From: Panax quinquefolius
Lineage: Eukaryota > Streptophyta > Magnoliopsida > Apiales > Araliaceae
NCBI GenBank assembly: GCA_020205615.1
Contig: CM035151.1
Coordinates: 18,856,070-18,920,069 of the forward strand
Reading direction: 5' to 3'
DNA: 64,000 bases
Position 1 is the stretch's first letter. Every line of letters starts with the position of its first letter. The position numbers were made by a program, and so were the translations under genes. Below are positions 1 to 12,084 of the stretch, in pieces. Under the pieces are notes generated by a model, which worked only from the letters and a program-made list of their open reading frames with translations, was not told where the DNA came from and did not search any database.

Positions 1-86
1 CACCACCACCGCCTGAATTTTCATACACACCTCCAGTTTAACACTTCATTTTGAGAAGCTACTTGAGATATACAGTTGGTTGACTC

Positions 87-108
87 ATATATATATATAT
101 ATATATAA
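87..108. repeat. (AT)n microsatellite
   Basis: Uninterrupted AT dinucleotide run near the left edge. Nothing else is recognisable in positions 1-147. Confidence 0.9.
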
Positions 109-147
109 TGTATATATGGACTGTACTCCATCACAATATATATTTAA

Positions 148-333
148 CTACTTTTTCATAGGATGAAAGTCAAAAGGAGGGTGGGGGCAAGTTTGTCCCA
201 CGGAACGATCTGGACACCAAGTCTTTGGGTCTACTTTGTACACGGCATGGGGTGGAATGCCCGGACCGGGTGGAGCAGAGGAAATATCTGTCGTATGATC
301 AGTTGAGATCATATAATTAAGACAGAACTCCAC
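148..333 (-). CDS. Possible terminal exon of a small Pro/Cys-containing protein
   Basis: I do not recognise this protein. The open frame ends at a TAG at 148. The distal part is proline-rich with two cysteines (PPGPGIPPHAVYKV, then TWCPDRSVGQTCPHPPFDFH) and is clearly less AT-rich than its surroundings, which suggests real coding sequence. The frame has no ATG at its 5' end (it begins with GTG, next to an AT microsatellite). It is more likely an internal or last exon: a plausible splice acceptor (ACGACAG) lies just before the proline-rich part, near 288. No upstream exon could be assigned. A secreted peptide precursor is possible but unsupported. Confidence 0.35.
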   Translation of the reverse strand: MEFCLNYMISTDHTTDISSAPPGPGIPPHAVYKVDPKTWCPDRSVGQTCPHPPFDFHPMKK

Positions 334-336
334 AAT

Positions 337-340
<4 letters not shown>

Positions 341-386
<46 letters not shown>
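341..386. repeat. (TA)n microsatellite
   Basis: About 23 TA units directly upstream (minus-strand sense) of the possible exon at 148-333. It may lie in that gene's intron. Confidence 0.9.
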
Positions 387-389
<3 letters not shown>

Positions 390-469
390 AGAATACGTTG
401 AATGAAGAAGAAAGGTGATGACTAACTGGTTGTTATAGATGATGAGAGAGAGAAGAAGCCATGGGTATA

Positions 470-655
470 ACTAATCCCTAAATTAAGGAATTCTAATTGA
501 ATACTAATTCTCTAAATTAAGGAATCCTAATTGCACTAACATTGTAAATAAATATGGAAGTAAATTAGTTGTGTAAAGATTTTATGAATACACTATTGTT
601 GTAATTATTTTTAAAAATATAATATAATATGTAAATCATCCATCTATTTAAGGAA
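470..655 (+). repeat. Left copy of a direct repeat flanking the GGTTACT block
   Basis: This stretch (AATCCCTAAATTAAGGAATT and onward, through a TTTTATGAAT / TTGTAATTA / ATAATATGTAAATC succession) is matched in the same orientation and order at about 16,370-16,530. It also contains a short internal duplication, CTAAATTAAGGAATYCTAATTG twice. The two copies bracket the GGTTACT-rich block and element A. Confidence 0.6.
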
Positions 656-1259
656 TTGGACTATTTTAATTTTGTTGGGTCAAAAAAGTAGTAACTGGGC
701 TTGGGTCTTTTCGTACCAGGCCTCAGAGCTATTATACAACCGGGCTGAAACGAAATAATTTCATAATCTACATCCGCCGCATACCTTGATTAGATTTAAT
801 TTGTCCTAAAAATTACTTCTACCCTAATTACTTGATTGATATTTGGGATAACATATTTCTAAGGGTCCTTAACACTAATATACAACAATTAGAAAGTATT
901 TACAAAAACAAAACATCCACAAAATAATTACAAAAATAATGCAACACAATATTACGTTGCTAAAATTACGGTCATTAACTCCCTACACGTCAGTTACCGA
1001 CTTTTATATTTCCAACCAACCGATCAACAATTCACGCTAATGAAGAAAACAAGCAACTTTCAGATCCGAAAAAACAGAGCAACGACAGATCGAAGAAGAC
1101 GACTTCTCCAACGGCGATGCAACTCTGAGATCGGATAATATCGAAGAAGATCAACAGCAACTTCAAGATCAATAACAACTTCAAGATTAGTAACCAGCCT
1201 CGATCTGTAACATATTTGATTGTTGATTGTTGATTGATTCGTTATAGATTTGAATACTG
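656..1259. other. Non-coding flank of the GGTTACT block
   Basis: There is no convincing open frame. Positions 1,020-1,200 are richer in purines and GA/CGA words (AAGAAGACGACTTCTCC, GATCGGATAATATCGAAGAAG) and resemble a 5'UTR or captured transcript fragment. The first AGTAACC motif follows at once. I see nothing else here. Confidence 0.4.
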
Positions 1260-3715
1260 AGGTATTTGAGTTTAAAGTTTATATGCATATAGTTACCCCG
1301 TGGTTCTTTATATACTCGTGATATAAGTTACCTTTCTTAAGTTTTTCGCTCTTTAATTGGTCACAAAGTCGATTAATTAATTGTTGTTTTGATTTCAAAA
1401 TGCATGTAAAAATATGTTTTATATTTTGGTTACTAAGTACATAGAAATTGGTTACTGATTATTATTGATTTGGTTACTGTATAATATTTATTTGGTTGCT
1501 ATATACTTTAAATGTATATTCTACTAATGTTTTTTTATATTGATGGTTACTTATTAAATACATTGGTTACCTTCCTGCAACTGTTGGATCTTTAAGTACA
1601 TATTGATGTTTTTTATATCCTGGTTACTAAATAGATATATGTTGGTTACTGTCTAATCTAAATTTGGTTACTGTATAATGTTGTCAAGTTTGGAGTGTCG
1701 AATTTAGGCCTTCAAAATTGCATGTAAAAATTTGGTTTATTTTTTGGTTACTAAGATTATGTAGTTTGGTTACTGTCTAATATTGATTTGGTTACTTTAT
1801 AATGTTTATTCAGTTGTCAGACAATGGAGACTGACAGTAACCAATACAACAAATTTAATTGTTTACATGAATATATAATTATTTAATGTTAGTAACCATT
1901 AACCACATATGGTTGGTAACATTTTTGATGGTGTACAGTAACCAAAATTGATGTTGATTAACAAAGGCAGTATACTGACTGTTTTCATAGCAAAATGCAT
2001 GAAAAAATATGTTTTATATTTTGGTTACTAAGTACATAGAAATTGGTTACTGATTATTATTGATTTGGTTTCTGTATAATATTTATTTGGTTGCTGTATA
2101 CTTTAAATGTATATTTTCCTCATGTTTTTTATATTGATGGTTACTTATTAAATACATTGGTTACCTTCCTGCAACAGTTGGATCTTTAAGTACATAATGA
2201 TATTTTTTATATTGTTTGTTTTTGCTGTAAAATGCATGAAAAAAATATGTTTTATGTTATGGATACTAAGTAAATATATTACCATGGTTACTACATAATA
2301 TTACTGTGTTTTATACTGATTTTTTTTTATATTGATGGTTACTGATTAACTATATTGGTTACCTTCATACACCGTACCTGTTAGTCTTTAATTTGTAACA
2401 AAGTCATTACTGATTGTTTTGGTTGTAAAATGAATGTAAAAATATTTTTATAATCTTAGCTACTAATTACATATATTTTGGTTACTGTATAATATGTATT
2501 TAGATACTGTAAGGTGTTTATTTGGTTACTCTATAATGTTATTGAGTATTATAATTATTTTTTTTATATTGGTGGTTACTTATTGACTACATTGGTTACC
2601 TTCATACAACTGTTAATCTAATTATATATATTGGTTGTTGTATACTATTTAATTGGTTACATTATAATGTTTATTTGGTTGCAGTGACAATTTGGCAATT
2701 TTTATCAAGTTTGAAGTGTCAGATTTTGGCGTTTTCGGAGCCTAATTTCATTGGAAACGGGTCAACGATCAAAAGTCACAAGCGTTGCTGGTGAACTGCA
2801 GGGTTTTTTTGGCCAAATTCCATCATTTAGGCCTTCAAAATTGCATGTAAAAATGTGGTTTATATTCTGGTTACTAAGATTATGTAATTTGGTTACTGTC
2901 TAATATTAATTTGGTTACTTTATAATGTTTATTCAGTTGTTAGACAATGGAGACTGACAGTAAACAATACAACAAATTTAATTGTTTACAGGAATATATA
3001 ATTGTTTAATGTTAGGAACCATTAACCACATGGTTGGTAACATTTTTGATGGTGTACAGTAACCAAAATTGATGTTGATTAATATTTTAATTTTTGATTC
3101 CATCATGAGTTATCAATATAAAGTAAACATATACATTGAAAAATTGGTAACTGTTCTGAAACGTTTTTATGTAAATTTGGTTACCCATCTAAAATAAAAG
3201 GGTTACCTCTATATTCATATTTAGTTACCAACTAGCATAGACCATTTTCAAATAACTTTTATAACTGCGTAATTTAAAAGTATCCATCAGCTAGATAAAT
3301 GAGAACCCTCACATGTACATTAAGCACTTGATAATTGTTCTGATATAAATTTTTAATTAGTTGGTTACTAACAAAAACTAAAATGGTTACCCTTATATAC
3401 AGGTTTGGTTACCAATTGCACCTCTTAAACTATTTTTATTTTAATATGAGATCATAAGTAACCATCATATATATAAACGAGAACTCTTAATTGGAGTTTC
3501 TTATTCTATCATGATGTATAAATAAAACATATACATTTAACACTTTATAACAGTCTTGATACAAGCTTATAATTATCTAGTTACTAACAAGCTTGTAACA
3601 ATCTATGATAATTATCTGGTTACTAACAAGCTTGTAGATAAATATGACACTCACACATGTACATTTAACAATTAATGTTTGTCCTGATACAAGCTTGTAA
3701 CTATCTGGTTACTAA
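1260..3715 (+). repeat. GGTTACT-rich repetitive block, plus-strand half
   Basis: AT-rich, non-coding sequence in which GGTTACT or close variants (GGTTACC, GGTTGCT) recur every 20-60 bp, almost all on the plus strand. Longer duplications exist inside it: about 1,390-1,640 is repeated at 1,990-2,220, and about 1,707-1,965 at 2,823-3,088, both in direct orientation and highly similar. No open frame of note occurs. This looks like the body of a non-autonomous transposable element or a degenerate satellite-like array; I cannot assign a superfamily. Confidence 0.6.
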
Positions 3716-4605
3716 TAACAGTAACCATAATATAACATAATAAAATAGTAACCACATAATTATATGACAGTAACAAGAACAGGTTTTAATGGTAGCCAAA
3801 ACAGAAACATCATGTAATGAAACTCAGTTTAGTCAATCCATGTATACTAAACAATTACATATTAACCAAAATAAAAAATAAAAGTAACCAAAATCCCACT
3901 TTGAGGACACAATAATAGTAGCCAACCATAAGGTAACAGTAACCAAAACATAATAAAGAAGTAACCAAATAGTTATATGAAAGTAACCAGAACATGTTTT
4001 AATGGTAACCAAAACAGAAACAACCTGTATATCCAACCAAGTTTAGGCAACCCATGTATACTCTCATATGTACATTTAACCATAACTTTTCCAATGAATT
4101 TTCTAGAAGAGCATAACCCTTGTAGAAGATATTTGAAGAAATTTACAAAAATAATACATCAATGTATACTAAGCAAATACATGGTTTATTATGACCTGGG
4201 TTTATTATTTACAAAAATAATACATCCACAAACTAATGATGCCTTAAACTTCTCCAACTGACTTGGGTTCAATTTCCTGGTAATAATGTTGGGGACTTCC
4301 ATTTCACACCAATATATAACTTTTTCAGTGAATTTTCTGTTGCATTCCTCATAGTAAAGATTCCATAACTGCAAATAAACAAAATCAAATTTACACAGTC
4401 ATTAGTAACCAGATATAAACAATATTTATAACATAAACAGTTACGTAGTCACCAACAAATAAGAGCATACTAACCAAAATATAATATAACATTTACACAG
4501 TAGCCAAAACAGACTATAACAAATAATCAACATCCCACATTGACTGCACAATAATAGTTATCATATCATAATATAACATTAACCATACCATAATAAAGCA
4601 GTAAC
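3716..4605 (-). repeat. AGTAACC-rich block, complementary-strand half (left of element A)
   Basis: From about 3,716 the motif orientation flips: AGTAACC and GGTAACC now dominate the plus strand. A repeat of about 205 bp is visible, marked by an AGTTTAGTCAAYCC / TGTATACTAA segment at about 3,828 and 4,033. It is cut by element A at 4,606 and resumes at 14,808. Short open frames here are by-products of the repeat. Confidence 0.6.
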
Positions 4606-7326
4606 TGTGACGCCCCCAAAATAGGTATACAACACCCATTCTGAGTCATCAAAATACATCGTACAGAAACAACTATAACAACATAAAAACTGTGAGTTTA
4701 AATACAAATATTGTCATCTAGACAATATCCACACTCAAATAAGTCCTCATTACAATTATTGATAAATTATTTTATAAAAATGGTGAGGACTACTAAAACG
4801 ACTTCTAGAACCATCATTCCATACCCCGACTAGTACTCGCTACATTCTCACCTCCTGAGAAGAAAAAATGGAACAAAAAGGAAAAGGGTGAGCTCAACTA
4901 GCCCAGTAAAGAACATTATGACTAAGATAATACAGAACAAATTATCGTTAGTCCTCAGCAGAAAAAAATCTAATAGAATACAATAGACAATAAGTTTGAA
5001 ATCAATATTCGCAGCAGAAATAATAATTCATTAGAAGAGTTAAGTAGAGAATGAAATCTACTATCATCTATGAATTTAAAAGTTCATCGTCTCATCTTTT
5101 TTCCCCTCAGAACATCAATCAATATATAACTGAAATTAAATATTCATCTTTGCACTACAGGCCAAAGATATTCATCAGTTGGTCATGTTCATCTAAACAT
5201 CTGTTCATCTTTGCACTACGGGCCAAAGATATTCATCAGAAATTATTCATCTTTGCACTACAGGCCAAAGATATTCAATTATATCATCATTTACGACGGA
5301 GGATGATGAAAAATATTTCAAAGAAAACGAATCCAGTGAAACAAAAGAATAAATATTAAGGATTCGTATTTCAGCTATTCCATGTCCAAAAATACCTCAT
5401 AAATAATCATAGTGGAGTAAAATTCAAGAATGAAGACAAAAACATAGATCCAATCAAAGATAGGAATCATAACAGACAATCTTGGACACAGAAAAGAAAA
5501 TTTAATTTTTCTGTGAATAGTGTCGTATTCGTGAATAGTGCCGTATACGTGAATAGTGTCGTATACGTGAATAGTAACTCCGACACTAAAAGATAGAAAT
5601 TTCACAAAAAGTATCATTATGCTTCGTGAATAGTACTCGTGAATAGTAACTCGTGAATAGTAACTCATGAATAGTAACCCCGACATAAAAAAGTTATAAA
5701 TTTGATAAAAATTTCCAACAAATATTTCGGTATAATGATATTGAAGAAATAATATCATTTTCGAATAAAATAACATCTCTTACCTAAAAAGGATAAGACT
5801 TACGAATGGTATCTTTGGAAATAGTCTTTGAAAGAACTTGACCAGTATAAAGAATACTCAAAGTACTAAAATACTCACAAGAATACGCTCAATATATCAA
5901 GAGAGAGAGAGAGAAATCTATAGTTTCTGGTGTGATTTTCAATTCTAACCTAAGCCACCTATTTATAGGAAAATGCTTAGAACACCAAAGCAGAAAATTT
6001 AATAAAATATTAATATTTATTAACCAAATTCCTACGCCCACATCTAGACATTTGAAATCAGCCACTAACATGTGCAAGTGGAGCCAACCAAATAAAAAAA
6101 AAACATTTTTCTTTTAAAAAAAAATTAAAACTTCCAAAAATCAATTATTTCGGCACTTCGGAACTTCAATAATTCATAATAAATAGCCCTTTTATCAGAA
6201 AATTCGAATCTCGCTTATTTTTATAGGAAATTCAATTCTCTACAACTTTGCAGAAGAAAGGTTTTCCAAATTCCAAACATAAATCGACCGAAATCCATAA
6301 ACGGGCGATTTTACATGCTATAATCAAATTTCAGTCAAGAAATGGGCCCACAGACATGTTTAACATGTTTTAAACAACTTTTGCAACAAAAATACTCTTC
6401 CTCCTTATATACTCATATATCCCACATTCATTGTAAAAAATATCATCATTATTATATTATAATAATATAATAAAATATTATTTTATCAGAAAAGATAAAA
6501 TATCGATTTTCAACAATTGTCACTTTAAAAATTTTCTCCATCTATATCCACATAAAATCAATATTTTCCTCATCATATTAATCAATAATTAATTATTCAC
6601 AAATAATATTACTGAGAATCACAAGATCGCAACTGTGCCAGTAGTTCCAGGAAAGAGGGGCTTTCAATAAAAATTTCTCCTTCAAGCGCAATTAGGTGAC
6701 CAAACCTCTCCTTAGACGTAACTTTCTAGACATTGCCAATAATGTTTTCTAATAATATTATTCAGATAATATGAATTATTGCTTCGATAATGGAAAATAC
6801 GCAGTAGTGACAATTATTGAAATAATGAAGAATATAAAATATCAACGCAAAGCAATTATTGAATCAATAAAATAAAATATTGAGCAAGAACTCATCGTAA
6901 CAATTATTGAGTAGTGCCTTCACGTAAGAATCAATAATTGGTGCAATACCGTGGTATCTTCTTGTCAACAATGCATATTATCGTGTTTTAACCATCGGGT
7001 ATTCCAAGCGTGTTAATCTGTAATAACTACGCCGTTATTTATAAACAACTTATACTTGTCGCTTTCTTCATCCAATCGCTTTTACGTTATGGGGGCCCCA
7101 AAAAGATCGTAGTCGTCAGACATAAATATTCCCCGACAACAAAAAAATATTCCACGACCAAACGAATATTCCCCGACAACAATGAATATTTTATAACCAC
7201 CTGCTTATTTAAAATATTTGTGCATTTTACCCATAACTAACCACATTAATCAATTCAACCCTTACTATTTCAAAATAATAAATAGAGGAAATTAAATTTC
7301 ATTTATTAATAATTTGGGGTCTTACA
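4606..7326 (-). repeat. Element A 3' LTR (left)
   Basis: Starts TGTGACGCCCCC and ends GGGGTCTTACA on the plus strand. It holds a short tandem array around the word CATCTTTGCACTACAGGCC (about 5,147-5,280), a run of GTGAATAGT units (about 5,515-5,690), and a TATA box at 5959-5968 on the minus strand. Open frames inside it follow the repeats and are not genes. Confidence 0.92.
5959..5968 (-). promoter_or_regulatory. Element A left LTR TATA box
   Basis: CTATAAATAG on the minus strand. The same box occurs at the equivalent place in the right LTR (13437-13446) and in both LTRs of element B. Confidence 0.6.
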
Positions 7327-7340
7327 ACCTCCCCTCCTTA
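7327..7340 (-). other. Element A polypurine tract
   Basis: AAGGAGGGGAGGT on the minus strand, directly before the LTR start TGTAAGACCCC. It is preceded by GAGGACGAAATTTCATAAGG, a usual setting for this group of gypsy elements. Confidence 0.88.
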
Positions 7341-7379
7341 TGAAATTTCGTCCTCGAAATTGACGTACGTACTTGGTGT

Positions 7380-7600
7380 TTCGAAAAGATGAGGATACCT
7401 CGCTTTCATTTCCGTTTCCAACTCCTAGGTCATTTCCTCAATAGCATGGTTTCTCCACAAAACTTTAACTTGTGGTATGACCTTCGTCGTAGGGACATGC
7501 TCTTCCTATCTAAGATTTTTTGTGGTACCTCTTCGACGTTAAGTCTTGGCTATCTCATCCGGTTCTAACTCAATAACGTGGTTTGGGTCTTTCACATATT
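7380..7600 (-). pseudogene. Element A chromodomain remnant
   Basis: Translating the minus strand gives VKVLWRNHAIEEMT, a stop, then ELETEMKARYPHLF, the C-terminal chromodomain-like tail of Tekay/Del chromoviruses, which is thought to guide integration to heterochromatin. The stop is TAG at 7425-7427, where element C has TGG (Trp). It follows the integrase C-terminal module in the proper order. Confidence 0.75.
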
Positions 7601-8044
7601 TACGTATACGGATATATGAAAAACATTATGAACACGAGACATACTTGGAGGTAACGCGAGTCTATAGGCCACATTTTCTACTCGTTCAAGAATCTGAAAT
7701 GGACCAATAAATCGTGGATTGAGCTTTCCTCTCTTCCCAAATCTTGTAACACCCTTCCATGGAGCCACACGCAACAATACATGATCCCCAATACTAAATT
7801 CCACGTCCTTTCGATGAAGATCCGTGATAACTCTTTTGTCGATCCTGCAGGCTGTCAGTTGTATACGTTGTCGAATCGTTTGGATCTTCTCTGTAGTCAT
7901 TCGTACCAACTCTGGTCCCAACAATGTTGCTTCTCCCACCTCATCCCAGCATATTGGAGAGCGACACTTTCGTCCATACAATGCTTCAAATGGAGCCACA
8001 CATATACTTGCCTGATAACTGTTGTTGTAGGAGAATTCCACCAA
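7592..8044 (-). pseudogene. Element A integrase C-terminal region with GPY/F module
   Basis: The open frame begins inside the integrase core tail (VEFSYNNSYQASI), continues through the region containing YGRKCRSPICWDEVG and ends with a GPY/F-type module (KLNPRFIGPFQILERV, VAYRLALPPSM, VHNVFHIS). The module is typical of gypsy integrases and helps bind DNA. The last residues are frameshifted relative to the chromodomain. It is separated from the integrase core frame by a stop near 8,090. Confidence 0.85.
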
Positions 8045-8089
8045 TGGTAAATACTTATCCCAACTCCCTTTGAAGTCTAGGACATAGAG

Positions 8090-8548
8090 TCATAATAGAT
8101 CTTCAAGAGTTTGAATAGTCCTCTCTGATTGTCTGTCCGTTTGAGGATGGTATGCTGAACTAAATCGTAAATCCGTCCCCATAGCTTTTTGCAAGCTAAC
8201 CCAAAATCTTGAAGTGAATCTTGGGTCACGATTCGAAACTATGGATACTGGCATGCCATGCAACCTCACAATCTCATTTACGTACATACTAGCAAGACGT
8301 TCAAGGGAATAAGTCTCCCGTATCAGCAAGAAATGGGCTGACTTGGTTAATCTATCAACAATAACCCAAATCGCATCTATGCCTTGAGAAACCTTGGGAA
8401 GACCCGTAACGAAATCCATGATAATGTGTTCCCACATCCATTTCGGAATCTCAAGTGGTTGCAATGGACCCTTAGGCACTTGATGCTCCGCCTTTACACG
8501 TTGACAAGTTAAACACATCGAGATAAACTTTGCAATCTCTCTCTTCAT
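8090..8548 (-). pseudogene. Element A integrase catalytic core (D to N at second catalytic residue)
   Basis: Integrase core of a Ty3/gypsy element. It starts with the last half of the HHCC zinc finger (CLTCQ), has the first catalytic Asp in IIMDFVTGLP, reads SNRDPRFTS where SDRDPRFTS is usual, and has the Glu in QSERTIQTLED. The Asn codon lies at 8231-8233; element C keeps Asp there. The residue lines up with the second D of the DDE triad, so catalysis should be lost. TDRQSER, instead of the usual DGQSER, is a further change. It ends at a stop where C has Arg. Confidence 0.88.
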
Positions 8549-8554
8549 ATTGTT

Positions 8555-9076
8555 TTACCAAAATGTATGTCGAAGATCACGATACATTTTGGTACTTCCA
8601 GGATGGATTGTAAACGGTGTATTATGTGCCTCCACCATGATCTTGTACTTCAAATCAGAATCATTAGGAACACAAAGTCTGGAGTGGACTCGAAGTATTC
8701 CTTCTTCATCGATTCTTGCTTCTGGAATAGCACCTTCTTGTACTTTCTTCTTCATAATCATCAGCTCCGGGTCTTTGGCTTGAGCAACTTTAACTTTCTC
8801 GATTAAAGTTGGTTCTATACGTATACTTGACATCATCGCACTCGTTCTTGCATATGATCTTCTACTCAATATGTCAGCTACTACGTTTGCTTTTCCAGGA
8901 TGGTATTGAATAGTGTGGTCGTAATCTTTCAGCAGCTCGAGCCAACGTCGTTGCCGCATGTTAAGTTCTTTTTGAGTGAAGAAATATTTGAGGCTTTTAT
9001 GGTCTGAATATATCTCCACTTTCTCCCCATATAGATAGTGCTTCCAGATCTTTAGCGCAAAAAGGACTGCTGCCAA
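8555..9076 (-). pseudogene. Element A RNase H C-terminal part plus integrase HH zinc-finger half
   Basis: The first half is RNase H ([15 protein letters not shown], then [20 protein letters not shown] and [11 protein letters not shown]). The second half is the linker and the two His of the integrase zinc finger ([20 protein letters not shown]). It stops at TAA 8555-8557, where element C has TGG, so the finger is split from its Cys pair in the next frame. Confidence 0.87.
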
Positions 9077-9118
9077 CTCTAGATCAGGAGTAGGATAATT
9101 CCTCTCATATTCTTTAAG

Positions 9119-9496
9119 TTACCGCGAGGCATAGGCTATGACTTTCCCACGTTGCATGAGAACACACCCTAACCCTTTGCCTGAAGCATCGCTGTAGATA
9201 ACAAATCCATCCGAACCAGATGGTATTGTCAAAACAGGTGCCGAAATGAGTCTCCTCTTGAGATCTTGGAAACTCTTCTCGCATTCCTCGCTCCATACGA
9301 ATTTTGTAACTTTACGAGTCAGCTGAGTTAACGGAGTAGCGATTCTAGAAAATCCTTTCACAAATCTCCGATAATAACCAGCTAAGCCCAAAAAGCTACG
9401 TACTTCGGTCACCGTCTTTGGTTGCTCCCAACTTTGTATTGCTTCAATCTTCACCAGGTCAACAGACACTCCACGTTTTGACACCAATGTGCCCAA
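9119..9496 (-). pseudogene. Element A RT thumb/connection and RNase H start
   Basis: Contains [20 protein letters not shown] (the RT connection region of gypsy elements) and the first RNase H strand with the catalytic Asp, [15 protein letters not shown]. It ends at TAA 9119-9121, where element C has CAA (Gln), just before the next RNase H segment resumes in frame. Confidence 0.88.
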
Positions 9497-9794
9497 GGAA
9501 TGCTACTTCCTCAAGCCAAAACTCGCATTTCTTCAGCTTGGCATATAGCTTGTTATCACGAAGCCTTTACAGTACCAGCTTCAAATGGCGCTCATGATCT
9601 TCACAGCTTTTGGAATAGATGAGGATGTCATCAATAAAGACAACAACAAACTGATCCAAATATTCCTTGAATACTCAGTTCATCATATCCATGAAAGCAG
9701 CAGGAGCATTAGTCAATCCAAAAGACATGACTAGGAATTCATAATGTCCATACCGAAGTTCTCGAAGTCTTTGGAATATCCTCGATTCTAACCT
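9497..9794 (-). pseudogene. Element A RT palm with FIDD catalytic motif
   Basis: Minus-strand translation shows [20 protein letters not shown], then a stop (TGA, 9675-9677; element C has CGA, Arg), then [15 protein letters not shown], the RT active-site motif with both Asp intact. A frameshift near 9,795 separates it from the upstream PR-RT frame. Confidence 0.85.
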
Positions 9795-10787
9795 TCAAAT
9801 TGATGATATCCGTAAGCTAAGATCGATCTTTGAAAAGAATTGTGCTCCTTGCAACTGGTCAAACAGGTCATCAATACGAGGTAGCGGATACCTATTCTTG
9901 ATTGTGACATGGTTTAATTCCCGATAATCGATACAAAGTCGCATACTCCCGTCTTTCTTCTTTACAAATAAAATAGGAGCATCCCAAGGAGATGTACTAA
10001 GACGAATGAAACCGATGTCCAACAACTCCTGTAGTTGGACCTTTAACTCCTGAAGTTCAATAGGAGCCATTCGATATGGGGTTTTAGAAATGGGCTTTGT
10101 AGCAGGTTCAAGGTCAATAAAGAATTCAACTTCACATTCTGGGGGTAGACCGGGAAGTTCTTCATGAAATACGTCAGAAAAGTCAATAACAACAGGAATA
10201 TTATTCAAATCTGACGTGTCTTTATTCAAATCCATAACATGGGCTAAGAAAGCTTGACATTCGTTTTTCAATAAATGAATAGCTTTATGACTTAATATGA
10301 CAGCGATAGATTTTAATGGTTTAGTTACTTGAATTCGCACAACAGGTTGATTAGGAATATGAAAACTAACAACCTTACGAAAACAATTAATTTTGGCATG
10401 ATGAGTAGTTAACCAATCAATCCCTAAAATCACATCAAAAGCAAGTATCTTTAAAGAGATAAGGTCAACGGGTAATGTGATTGTGCCAACTTGGATCAAA
10501 CAAGATTTATAAACAGTGGATGTGATGAAAGTTTCTCCTAACGGAGTTTCCACAGATAGGTCAAAGTCTAATTTCTCCGGAGTCAAGTTTAAACGTTGAG
10601 CACAAGCAGAAGAGATAAATGAATGGGTAGCATCGGTATCAAGTAATGTATAAACTTCGCATGAATTTATGATTAGCTTACCCGTGATCACCTCGTTTGG
10701 GTTCCTCGCATGTTGACCAGTCACGACAAACGCTCTTCCAGGAACAGTTGACTTTGACTTTTCTGGGACAGCCTTTTGAGTCACCAT
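9795..10787 (-). pseudogene. Element A aspartic protease and N-terminal reverse transcriptase (protease DTG changed to DTD)
   Basis: The longest pol frame (330 aa). Residues about 35-145 form the retropepsin: [20 protein letters not shown], where DTG is the expected catalytic triplet; codon 52 is GAT instead of GGT (10632-10634). [17 protein letters not shown] (about 119-135) is the conserved downstream protease/linker motif. Residues about 195-325 begin the [55 protein letters not shown] and [12 protein letters not shown]. The frame is lost after SKIDL. The Gly to Asp change should inactivate the protease. Confidence 0.9.
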
Positions 10788-10794
10788 CCCCGTT

Positions 10795-10930
10795 GGACTT
10801 GGTTTTGCTACAGTACAATCTCGAACGATATGTCCTTCATTTCCACAATTATAGCATACCTTGAACTATTGTGGACAGTTTGGTTTGATATGTCCCTCTT
10901 TTCCACATTTATAGCATACGACCGGTGGTC
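10795..10930 (-). pseudogene. Element A gag zinc knuckles (two CCHC motifs)
   Basis: Minus-strand translation gives CYKCGKEGHIKPNC, a stop, then [14 protein letters not shown]. Both fit C-X2-C-X4-H-X4-C, the nucleocapsid RNA-binding knuckle. The TAG between them is at 10866-10868. Confidence 0.85.
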
Positions 10931-11171
10931 GTTCTCCTTCCTTAAAATCGATTCATTTGTTGGTCTTGGACGACGTCTTCACAATGTCATTGTTGAATCT
11001 CCTCTTTTAAAATCTCCCCAACTCGCTTCTTCTATTTTCACGGGCCACGAGTACCACCAGAGTGGTTACCGCTTTTTAATGAATGTTTTCCTCCCCCATT
11101 TGGTTTCATTACTCTCACGATCACGCCACCGGTATGATGAATACAGTTCGGTCCTTGGTTAAACATACTCA

Positions 11172-11910
11172 TTATCTCGCTCTAATAATTGAGCCACATT
11201 GACAACATTTGAATATAAAAAATTTATGAGAGATAAGATATTGCCGAATCTCGGGTTTTAAACCTCTCAGAAACATCCTCGTCATTCGTTCCTCATTCTC
11301 TACTAAATGAGGTGCAAACCTGGATAACTCTGCGAACTTCACCTCGTATTGGGACACCGTCATGTTGTTTTGTTCTAGTCTAATAAACTCTACCTCCTTC
11401 ATATGATTTAATACTTTCGGGAAAGTATTTTTCGTTGAAAAGTTTCGAAATGTTTCCCCAAGACATCTTTGAAAGGCGACAGTGGGTCCGCTTTCACAAA
11501 CTCCCACCAGATGATCCGCCGCTTCGCCACGGAACATAAAGGTGGCGAATGGAACCTTCTGTTTCTCGTGCATCCCAAGACATCGAATATCTTGGTAATT
11601 TGCTTGATCCACGTTCCGCCATGATCGGATCGGCTTTCCTTAAATTCTGGTGGTCCCAACTCTTTGAAGCTGCTTGGTTGTGATAAGCGGCAGCGTTCTT
11701 ATCATTTCCACCAGTAATACATATACGAGTCTCCCTCGTCTAGTTTTGCATGAACTCCAAAAACCTTTTAAACATCCCGTTGTTCATCGTCTGCTCAGTG
11801 GTGTTGTTTATAAGAGGAATATTGCCTTCCTGTTGCATGTTCCCCTGGGTGGTGATTAAAGGTGTTTCCATGGTCTCATTAACTCCACCGTTAATATTCT
11901 CAGCTGCCAT
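11172..11910 (-). pseudogene. Element A gag
   Basis: The likely start is ATG at 11908-11910 (MAAENINGGVNET), followed by a stop at 11740-11742 and at least one frameshift. The retrotransposon-gag core is clear between about 11,600 and 11,230: FATFMFRGEAADHLVG, EVEFIRLEQNNMTVSQYE, KFAELSRFAPHLV and MFLRGLKPEIRQYL. Gag forms the cytoplasmic particle that packages element RNA. Confidence 0.85.
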
Positions 11911-12084
11911 TCTTAAATACTGCCATAAAACAAGGGTTAATTAAACAAATTAACATATCACATATTAACCATATACTTCAACTGACCAACAAATAAGCTT
12001 AGGTAGGACACACTAGCGAAGGATTTACTCGTCTCTCCCCTCCTAGTTCTATTCCCTGATCTCCGCCAGAGATCATATCCCTAA

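Noticed and set aside
341..386. AT-rich tract as a replication origin or promoter
   Set aside because: It is a plain TA microsatellite like several others in the window, with no supporting context.
5051..5776. Open frames of 102 and 133 codons in the element A LTR (also at 12,544 and 43,503-57,837)
   Set aside because: They follow the tandem words in the LTR, change between LTR copies with every indel and show no domain.
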